Source: Actinomycetota bacterium (GTDB taxonomy: Bacteria; Actinomycetota; Actinomycetes; JACCUZ01). From it: a DNA stretch of 9,509 nt. The translations under genes and the position numbers were made by a program. Shown in pieces: positions 1-5,618 of the stretch; the first letter of the stretch is position 1, and each line of letters begins with the position of its first letter. The notes beneath the pieces are model-generated. The model saw nothing but the letters and a program-made list of their open reading frames with translations. It did not search any database and was not told the DNA's origin. The DNA is taken from positions 1-9,509 of the forward strand of contig JAVEDG010000354.1 in NCBI GenBank assembly GCA_030841245.1, in the 5' to 3' direction.

Positions 1-1012
1 GCACCTCCACCACGTCGTCGTCGGCGAGCCCGGCCAGTGCCCCGTCGTTGCGCACGTCGACGACCTGGACGTCGCCGCTGCCGGTGACCAGTGACGTGAG
101 CAGGTCGACCGCGGCCTCGCTGTAGAACGCGCCGCCGCGCTGCTCGAGCAGGGCCGGCTTCTCGGTCAGCGCCGGGTCCCGGTACATCTGCAGCAGCTCC
201 GCCTCGATCCGAGCCACCGCCGCAGCCCGTGGCTCCTCGGTCTGCTGCTCCCGGAGCACTTGGGAGTGCGCGTAGAAGTAGCGCAGGTAGTAGGACGGCA
301 GCGCGCCCAGCTCGTGCAGCAGTGCCTCGGGCAGCTGGAGCTGGGCAGCCAGCGCCGCTGCATGAAGCTGCAGCAGGTCCGGCAGCACGTCGCGGCCGTC
401 GACGCGGACCGCACGTACCCAGGTCAGGTGGTTGAGCCCGACCTGCTCGAGAGCGACCCGCGACGGCTCGGTGCCCAACAGTTTCGCGATGCTGCGTTGG
501 AGCCCGATGGCCACGTTGCACAGGCCCACCGCCCGGTGGCCGTCCTCCAGCAACGCGCGGGTGACGATGCCGACCGGGTTCGTGAAGTCGATGATCCAGG
601 CGTCGGGAGCGGCTCTCTTGCGCACGCGCTCGGCGATGTCGAGAACCACTGGGACGGTCCTCATCGCCTTGGCGAAGCCACCGGCGCCGGTGGTCTCCTG
701 CGCGATGCACCCGCACGCGAGCGGCGCCGTCTCGTCGTGCAGGCGGGCCTGCTGGCCACCCACCCGCAGCTGCAGCAGGACCGCGTCGGCCCCGTCGAGC
801 GCCTCGTCGGTCGAGTCGGTGACGGTCAGTCGCCCGTCCCAGTCCTGCTTGCGCAGCATGCGCTCGGCGAGTCCGCCGACGACGTCGCGACGCACCTCGT
901 CGATGTCCATCAGCGCGAGCTCGTCGACCGGCAGCCGATCGCGCTGGCCGGCGATCCCGGACACGAGCTCGGGCGTGTAGGTCGACCCACCGCCCACCAC
1001 GGCGATCTTCAT
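1..1012 (-). CDS. GH4 family 6-phospho-beta-glucosidase-like glycosidase, C-terminus outside window
   Basis: NAD- and divalent-metal-dependent glycoside hydrolase that would act in the cytoplasm on the imported sugar. 337 residues are visible; family members are usually about 420-450 long, so roughly the last 80-110 lie beyond the left edge. Seen: N-terminal dinucleotide-binding start MKIAVVGGGSTYTPE (1-15), the LRVGGQQAR segment (82-90), FTNP (143-146), the metal-site CN (C165-N166), NH (N194-H195), a YY pair at 241-242 where the catalytic base tyrosine of the family sits, and RGGAFYSEAAV (292-302), which resembles the 6-phospho-beta-glucosidase branch rather than the alpha-galactosidase branch. 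The ATG overlaps the permease stop as ATGA, with AAGGG just upstream. It is the last visible gene of the operon. Substrate, and whether it must be phosphorylated, is not settled by sequence: GH4 also contains enzymes for unphosphorylated sugars. Confidence 0.9.
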   Translation of the reverse strand, partial: MKIAVVGGGSTYTPELVSGIAGQRDRLPVDELALMDIDEVRRDVVGGLAERMLRKQDWDGRLTVTDSTDEALDGADAVLLQLRVGGQQARLHDETAPLACGCIAQETTGAGGFAKAMRTVPVVLDIAERVRKRAAPDAWIIDFTNPVGIVTRALLEDGHRAVGLCNVAIGLQRSIAKLLGTEPSRVALEQVGLNHLTWVRAVRVDGRDVLPDLLQLHAAALAAQLQLPEALLHELGALPSYYLRYFYAHSQVLREQQTEEPRAAAVARIEAELLQMYRDPALTEKPALLEQRGGAFYSEAAVDLLTSLVTGSGDVQVVDVRNDGALAGLADDDVVEV

Positions 1013-1887
1013 CCCTTGACCCCCGTGAGCGTGACGCCCTCGATGAAGGCCTTCTGTGCGGCGAGGAACAGGATCAGGACGGGCAGCATGAACAGCAGGG
1101 TCGCGGCCATCGTCAGGTTCCACTGGACGTGGTAGAGCGAGCGGAAGTTCGCCAGTGCCACCGACAGGGTCCAGTTGGAGGTGTTCTCACCGACGTACAA
1201 CAAGGGCCCGAAGAAGTCGTTCCAGGCGTAGAGGAAGCTGAACAGCGCGACGGCCGAGATCGCCGGCCGGGCGAGCGGCACGACAACCGAGAGCAGGATG
1301 CGCCACTCCCCCGCACCGTCGACCCGCGCGGCGTCGACGTAGTCCTGCGGGATGGTGAGGAAGAACTGCCGCAGCAGGAAGATGGAGAAGGCGTCCCCGA
1401 AGAAGTTCGGCACGATGAGCGGGGCGAGGTGCCCGACCCAGTGCAGCTTGGCGAACATCACGTACTGGGGGACGACGGTGACCTGTGTCGGCAGCATCAT
1501 CGCGGCCAGCACGACCACCAGCGCCAGCTGACGACCGCGCCACCGCAGGCGCGAGAGGGCGTAGGCGACCGGGATGCTGGAGATCAGGACACCGGCGGTG
1601 CTCAGCAGGGCGTAGATCATGGTGTTGCCCGCGTAGCGCATCAGCCTGGTGCTGGTGAACACGTCGTGGAAGTTGGCCCAGCGGAACGGGTGCGGCCAGA
1701 GGCTGCCGGACAGCGCCTGTGCGTCGCTCATCAGGGCTGTCATGACGATGAAGCCGAACGGCGCCAGGAAGATGATGACGAGCACGATGGCGACGCTGTG
1801 CTGACCGACCGCGGCCAGGAACCTGGCCCGGCGCTGGCGGGTCGCGGCCCGCGTCGGCGTACGGCGGGTCAACGACGCGACGGTCAC
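1009..1887 (-). CDS. CUT1 carbohydrate ABC transporter permease, MalG type
   Basis: Inner-membrane subunit of a sugar importer, 292 residues, normal for MalG-like proteins. A basic N-terminus (residues 8-22) is followed by about six hydrophobic segments, near 31-52, 86-113, 120-141, 153-175, 205-230 and 257-279. The cytoplasmic EAA loop that docks the ATPase is clear: DAARVDGAGEWRILLSVVVP at 185-204, continuing to P208. The C-terminus, with QKAFIEGVTLTGVKG at 278-292, is typical of the MalG side. I chose the GTG at 1887 because it overlaps the stop of the MalF-like gene as GTGA, matching the other junctions. The frame stays open to about 2763 upstream, but that part is the wrong frame of the neighbouring permease. 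A GTG one codon upstream is also possible. No strong Shine-Dalgarno sequence is visible, so translation is probably coupled. Confidence 0.93.
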   Translation of the reverse strand: MTVASLTRRTPTRAATRQRRARFLAAVGQHSVAIVLVIIFLAPFGFIVMTALMSDAQALSGSLWPHPFRWANFHDVFTSTRLMRYAGNTMIYALLSTAGVLISSIPVAYALSRLRWRGRQLALVVVLAAMMLPTQVTVVPQYVMFAKLHWVGHLAPLIVPNFFGDAFSIFLLRQFFLTIPQDYVDAARVDGAGEWRILLSVVVPLARPAISAVALFSFLYAWNDFFGPLLYVGENTSNWTLSVALANFRSLYHVQWNLTMAATLLFMLPVLILFLAAQKAFIEGVTLTGVKG

Positions 1888-2891
1888 CACGAGCCGCTCG
1901 CGGTGTGGACCCAGTGGCGCGCACTGCGCAGCAGCGCGGCCGTGACGACCAGAGAGATGACGAAGAGCACCACCGCCATCGCGGAGGCGTAGCCCATGTG
2001 GAAGTACTGGAAGCCCTGCTGGTAGAGCCAGACCGGGTAGAACAGGGTCGATCCCTCCGGGTAGCCGAGGCTGCTGCCCGAGCCGGCTCCGGCGTCCCCA
2101 CCCCCCGCGACCGTGCCGGCGACGTAGCCCTGGGTGAAGTACTGCAGGCCGTCGATGACTCCGGTGATGACGGCGAAGAGGATCACCGGGCTGATGGTCG
2201 GCAGCGTCACGTGCACCAACCGCTGCCACGCGTTGGCCCCGTCGAGAGCCGCTGCCTCGTACAGGTGCACCGGCACGTCCAGCAGCGCCGCGAGGAAGAT
2301 GATCATGATGGCGCCGACGCCCCACATGCCGAGCAACGTCAGGGACGGCTTGGCCAGGTGAGGGTCGTCGAACCACAGCGGCTGCGGCAGGTGCAGCAGC
2401 GCGAGCACCTGGTTTATCGGCCCGGTCCGCGGGTTGAGCAGGAACACGAAGCCGAGCGTCGCCGCGACCGGCGGGGCGAGCGTCGGCAGGTAGAAGACCG
2501 TGCGCAGCGCGGTCGCCCCGCGCTTGGCCTTGCTGACCGTCAGCGCGACGCAGAACGCGAAGGCGACCGTGACCGGCACCGCGATGAGAATCATCCACGC
2601 GCTGTTGCGCACGCTCGGCCAGAAGTTCGGGTCGCGGGCCATGAAGCGGTAGTTGGCCAGCCCGATGAACTTCGGCGAGCTCAGCAGGTCGTAGTGGGTG
2701 AAGGAGAGCACGGCGGTGGTCACCAGCGGGTAGGCGAAGAACACGCCGAAGCCGACGACCCACGGGCTCATGAACGCCAGCACCGTGAGCCGGCGTCGCC
2801 GGGCCGCCCGCCGGGCCGACCGGCGGCGGGCTGCCTGTTGCGCGGCGGCCTGCTGCGCGGCGTCCGGCGGGGCGGTGGTGGCGACCGTCAC
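1884..2891 (-). CDS. CUT1 carbohydrate ABC transporter permease, MalF type
   Basis: Inner-membrane partner of the MalG-like permease, 335 residues. The N-terminal 35 residues are Ala/Gln-rich and then strongly basic (ARRRSARRAARRRR, 21-34), followed by a first hydrophobic segment at 36-63 and further segments near 98-118, 131-152, 185-204, 233-247 and 301-320. The EAA loop is YEAAALDGANAWQRLVHVTL (211-230), ending at P235, and gives the contact for the ATPase subunit. A Gly/Ser/Ala-rich stretch (262-275), probably in an external loop after the EAA region, is low-complexity; similar loops vary in length in MalF-like proteins. The start is the GTG that overlaps the binding-protein stop as GTGA. 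No ATPase gene is in the operon, as is common for actinobacterial CUT1 systems that share MsiK. Confidence 0.93.
   Translation of the reverse strand: MTVATTAPPDAAQQAAAQQAARRRSARRAARRRRLTVLAFMSPWVVGFGVFFAYPLVTTAVLSFTHYDLLSSPKFIGLANYRFMARDPNFWPSVRNSAWMILIAVPVTVAFAFCVALTVSKAKRGATALRTVFYLPTLAPPVAATLGFVFLLNPRTGPINQVLALLHLPQPLWFDDPHLAKPSLTLLGMWGVGAIMIIFLAALLDVPVHLYEAAALDGANAWQRLVHVTLPTISPVILFAVITGVIDGLQYFTQGYVAGTVAGGGDAGAGSGSSLGYPEGSTLFYPVWLYQQGFQYFHMGYASAMAVVLFVISLVVTAALLRSARHWVHTASGSW
2834..2863. repeat. 15-bp tandem duplication inside the MalF-like permease
   Basis: Two adjacent 15-base units (2834-2848 and 2849-2863) differ at only two positions. Each keeps the reading frame and encodes an Ala/Gln five-residue unit in the disordered N-terminus of the permease. 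It looks like a simple slippage product and the copy number may vary between strains. No function is implied. Confidence 0.7.
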
Positions 2892-4231
2892 GGCGCCCCG
2901 CCGTCGGACTGCGCCAGCTCGTCGTCGATCTGCCCGTCCACCTTCTTCAGCCCCGCGTGGATGTCACCGCCGGAGCCAGCCTGCCACTTGTCGACGTAGG
3001 CGGTCAGCAGGTCCTGGTCGGCGCTTCCCGAGGCCGTGACGGGGGTGCTGTCGGTGCCCGGGTTCTGGTAGATGTCGAGGAACTTCGCGAACTGCGGGTC
3101 GGGCGTGAGCGCGCTGGAGTTCAACGCGCCGACCGTCGTGGGAACGTTGCGCAGCCCGTTGGACAGCAGCACCTGCGCGCCGGTGTCCGTGGCGAGGAAC
3201 TTGACCAGCTCCCACGCGGCCTCCCGCTTGTCGCCGGTCGAGGTCTTGGGGATGCCGATCAGGTTCCCGGTGACGTAGCCGGCGCCGTACAGACCGGGCT
3301 GCGCGTCGTCGACGGGGAAGGGTGCCGTGCCGTAGTGGAGCTCCGGGTGCTCGCTGTTGATGAACGCCGTGCGGTACTCACCGTCGACGTTCATCGCGAG
3401 CTTGCCGGTCTCGAACAGGTTCGAGGCGGAGAACTCCGACGACCCGGTGCTCGCGGTGAAGCGCTTGAGCTTGTCGTAGCCGATCGCGTCGACGAACTTC
3501 TTCTGCCACTTGAGCATCGTCGCCCAGTGCGGGTCACTGGCCAGCGACGACTTGCCGTCCGCGCCGACCCACTTGGCGCCCCAGGAAGGCGCGATGTGCG
3601 CCGGGACCATTTCGTAGAAGCCGAACATTGGCACGAAGCCGGCCACCTTGATCGACCCGTCGCTGTTGTAGGTCGTCATCTTGATGGCCATCCGCATCAG
3701 CTCGCTCGCCGTCTTGGGCGGCGCGGAGAAGCCGGCGGCCTTGAGCATGTCGGTGTTGTAGTAGAGGCCGTAGACATCGGCGAGCGCGGGGAGCGCACAG
3801 CGCGTCCCTTGGTACGACGTGTAGCCCTGCGACGGCTTCGGGAACGAGTTGACGTCGACCTTGTCGCGCTTGATGTAGGAGCCGAGGTCGATCCAGGCGC
3901 CGCTGGAGCAGTAGCTGCCCAGCCGGTCCGCCGAGAACGACAGCGCGGCATCGGGCGCGTTCCCGCCCCGGATGGCCTTGACGATCTTGTCGTCGTCCTG
4001 GCCGCCGACGCTCTTCACGGTGATCCACGAATGGCTGGCGTGGAACTTCTGCACCGCCCGGCCGATGATGCCGAGCTCGCGGCCGGTGAAGCCGCTCCAC
4101 AGCGTGATGGTCACCGGCTTGTGGCTCTTCGGCGACGGCGGGGCACTCACGCTTCCCCCGCTTCCGCCCCCGCAAGCGCTCAGCAGGAGCAACGCCGTGG
4201 TCGCGGCGAGCATGCCATGGCGAGATTTCAC
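2888..4231 (-). CDS. Extracellular sugar-binding lipoprotein (solute-binding protein family 1)
   Basis: Substrate-capture subunit of the ABC importer, anchored to the outer face of the membrane; 447 residues, normal for the family. A short basic start (MKSRHG) precedes a hydrophobic stretch (8-17) and a lipobox LSAC ending at C20, which would be lipidated after signal peptidase II cleavage. A Gly/Ser/Pro-rich linker runs to about 40. The mature fold begins with VTITLWSGFTG (40-50); a GKLAMNVDGEYR stretch (about 296-307) and the closing AAWELVKFLAT region (about 348-358) are typical of MalE-like proteins. C108 and C145 are the only other cysteines and could form a disulfide. The GTG start overlaps the ROK gene stop (GTGA) and has a good GGAGG upstream. 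The ligand cannot be read from sequence; operon context suggests a beta-glucoside or oligosaccharide. Confidence 0.93.
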   Translation of the reverse strand: MKSRHGMLAATTALLLLSACGGGSGGSVSAPPSPKSHKPVTITLWSGFTGRELGIIGRAVQKFHASHSWITVKSVGGQDDDKIVKAIRGGNAPDAALSFSADRLGSYCSSGAWIDLGSYIKRDKVDVNSFPKPSQGYTSYQGTRCALPALADVYGLYYNTDMLKAAGFSAPPKTASELMRMAIKMTTYNSDGSIKVAGFVPMFGFYEMVPAHIAPSWGAKWVGADGKSSLASDPHWATMLKWQKKFVDAIGYDKLKRFTASTGSSEFSASNLFETGKLAMNVDGEYRTAFINSEHPELHYGTAPFPVDDAQPGLYGAGYVTGNLIGIPKTSTGDKREAAWELVKFLATDTGAQVLLSNGLRNVPTTVGALNSSALTPDPQFAKFLDIYQNPGTDSTPVTASGSADQDLLTAYVDKWQAGSGGDIHAGLKKVDGQIDDELAQSDGGAP

Positions 4232-5487
4232 TGTGCCTCCATGAGTGCGGCGAGGTGAGGGCCGGTGATGCGGGTGCCGGTGTGCTGAGCTCGTTCGGTG
4301 GCCGACGACGTGCCGTCGTGCCCGGTCACGTCGCCGAAGAGCCGGTCATGGGCGTCGAGCAGGCTGGCAGCCAGCGCGCCGCGGAGCACGGCGTCCTCGC
4401 TCAGCGCGCTCGTCACGACGGCAGGTGTGCACGGCGAGAGCCGACGCAACGTCTCGGCGATCACCGGTGCGAGCAGGTCACCGGCGCCACTGCCCAGACC
4501 GCCCCCGAGGACGACGAGCCCGGGGTCGACGACCGACGCGACGGCGGCGATGCCGCGGCCCAGCAGGGCGCCCTCGATGGCCATGACCTCGCCCGCCGCC
4601 GGGTCGCCGTCGCGGGCCAGGGCGACGACGTCCTCGGCGGTCCGCGCGGTCAGCCCGTGGTCGAGGGCCGAGCGCAGGAAGGCGTCGGCTGCGACCGAGC
4701 GCTCGAACGAGCCGCGGCCGCGGCTCGGGCCGTCGAGGTCGGGCAACGGCAGGTAGCCGATCTCCCCGGCCGCTCCGGTCACCCCGCGGCGCAGCTCGCC
4801 ACCGAGCACCAGGGCCATGCCGACCCCGGTCCCGATGGAGACGAAGACGAAGTCGTCGCTGTCGATCCCGTGTCCGGACGCGAGCTCGGCCAGCGCCGCG
4901 AGGTTGACGTCGTTCTCGACCCGCAACGGCACTCCGGCCAGCTCGTCGCCGAGCCGCTCGAGGGCGCCGGCTCGCTGCAGCCCGGGCAGGCTCGGGGCCA
5001 GCTTCATCCGGTCGCCGTCGTCACGGACGACCCCGGGGGTGCCGAACGTGGCCGCCCTGATCTGCTCCAGCTCGACCCCGGACTCCGCGGCCAGCCCCCG
5101 CGCGATCGCCCCGAGCTGCCCGATCAGCCCCTCGGCCCCGCGGGCGCGGGTCCGTTCGTTGCGCCGGGACAGGGTCCGTCCGCCCACGTCGGCGAGCACG
5201 GCGCGGACCCACCGGCGCCCGACGTCGATCGCCAGGACATGGCCGCTGCGGGGGTCGAGGTCGTAGAGCAGCGCGGTCGCGCCACGTCCGCCGCTGGTAC
5301 GTCCCACCTCACGCAGCAGGCCCGCCTCCTCGAGGCGCACGAGGGCCAGCGAGATGGTCGGCTTGGACAGCCCGGTCCGGCGGGCCAGCTGGGCGCGTGA
5401 GATCGCCCCCTCCTGGAGCACGACCTCGAGCACCCGGCGCTCGTTCATCGCACGCAGGTGGGTCGGCCGGCCGGTCTGGTCGCTCAT
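4228..5487 (-). CDS. ROK family transcriptional regulator (probable operon repressor)
   Basis: Sugar-responsive DNA-binding regulator of the ROK (repressor, ORF, kinase) family, 419 residues. Residues 10-62 form a winged helix-turn-helix with recognition region SRAQLARRTGLSKPTISLAL (30-49). The ROK domain follows: IDVG (87-90), ENDVN (191-195) with the family's catalytic-type aspartate D193, IGTGVG (218-223), and GEIGY (241-245), where a histidine usually follows the glycine. The zinc-binding CxCGxxGCxE segment that normally follows is replaced by RGRGSFE, and the protein's only cysteine is C353. A tail of about 40 residues (380-419) extends past the usual end of the domain and overlaps the next gene. 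The ATG is the first start after an in-frame stop at 5500-5502. Placement as first gene, next to a promoter with an inverted repeat, suggests autorepression relieved by the sugar. A kinase role is less likely but not excluded. Confidence 0.92.
   Translation of the reverse strand: MSDQTGRPTHLRAMNERRVLEVVLQEGAISRAQLARRTGLSKPTISLALVRLEEAGLLREVGRTSGGRGATALLYDLDPRSGHVLAIDVGRRWVRAVLADVGGRTLSRRNERTRARGAEGLIGQLGAIARGLAAESGVELEQIRAATFGTPGVVRDDGDRMKLAPSLPGLQRAGALERLGDELAGVPLRVENDVNLAALAELASGHGIDSDDFVFVSIGTGVGMALVLGGELRRGVTGAAGEIGYLPLPDLDGPSRGRGSFERSVAADAFLRSALDHGLTARTAEDVVALARDGDPAAGEVMAIEGALLGRGIAAVASVVDPGLVVLGGGLGSGAGDLLAPVIAETLRRLSPCTPAVVTSALSEDAVLRGALAASLLDAHDRLFGDVTGHDGTSSATERAQHTGTRITGPHLAALMEAQ
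4236..4240 (-). promoter_or_regulatory. Shine-Dalgarno of the binding-protein gene, inside the ROK gene
   Basis: GGAGG lies 4 nt before the GTG at 4231, within the last codons of the ROK reading frame. It is the clearest ribosome-binding site of the operon and supports both the GTG start and high translation of the binding protein relative to the repressor encoded just before it. Confidence 0.75.
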
Positions 5488-5495
5488 CGCGCCAT
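5484..5495 (-). other. Three-codon leader ORF overlapping the ROK start
   Basis: ATG GCG CGA TGA lies directly before the ROK gene; its stop codon overlaps the ROK start as ATGA, the same 4-bp pattern used at one of the later junctions. It has no recognisable Shine-Dalgarno sequence and would lie about 18 nt from the predicted transcript start. It may be chance, since such a short ORF is easily formed. If translated, it could feed ribosomes to the ROK start, which itself lacks a good Shine-Dalgarno sequence. Confidence 0.3.
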
Positions 5496-5499
5496 TTCG

Positions 5500-5521
5500 T
5501 TAGGCAACTTTACGAACGTAA
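5500..5521. promoter_or_regulatory. Candidate ROK operator (inverted repeats)
   Basis: This AT-rich island in very GC-rich DNA contains a perfect inverted repeat TTACG-AA-CGTAA at 5510-5521. Overlapping it is a looser 17-bp dyad from TTAGG (5500) to ACGAA (5516), centred on 5508. It overlaps the -10 box and the predicted start of transcription, where a bound repressor would block initiation. ROK regulators generally bind AT-rich palindromes of the TTA...TAA kind; which of the two dyads is used here is inference. Confidence 0.55.
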
Positions 5522-5548
5522 GATAGGGGTGACCGTTCTCCCCGTCAA
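5520..5548 (-). promoter_or_regulatory. Predicted housekeeping-sigma promoter of the sugar operon
   Basis: On the minus strand, TTGACG (5548-5543) and TATCTT (5525-5520) are separated by exactly 17 bp, close to the TTGACA/TATAAT consensus. Transcription would start near 5513, about 26 nt before the ROK ATG. The two downstream bases of the -10 box are also the first bases of the inverted repeat. This is the only clear promoter for the five-gene operon. Confidence 0.65.
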
Positions 5549-5609
5549 GACCGAGGCACGCTTTCGTTCACAGAGGCCTGCCAACTGCCCCGCCGGGGCC
5601 GTCTCGGTC
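5549..5609 (-). terminator. Possible stem-loop structure after the phosphatase gene
   Basis: Just beyond the stop of the minus-strand phosphatase gene, a 7-bp inverted repeat (GACCGAG 5549-5555 with CTCGGTC 5603-5609) encloses a tight hairpin GCCCC-GGC-GGGGC (5587-5599). It could end the phosphatase transcript before the sugar operon promoter. No U-tract follows, so this is a weak call. Confidence 0.2.
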
Positions 5610-5618
5610 GAGCTGCAG

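Noticed and set aside
260..1135. Plus-strand ORF opposite the GH4 gene
   Set aside because: No domain, no ribosome-binding site, and it runs across the GH4/permease junction. The minus-strand GH4 motifs are unambiguous.
1009..2763. A single 584-residue minus-strand ORF covering both permeases
   Set aside because: Its first half is the wrong frame of the MalF-like gene. Only the part from 1887 encodes a membrane permease with an EAA loop.
2957..4258. Long plus-strand ORF opposite the binding protein (433 residues)
   Set aside because: Composition is Arg/Gly/Val-rich with no domain features, typical of the antisense frame of GC-rich genes. The opposite strand encodes a clear lipoprotein.
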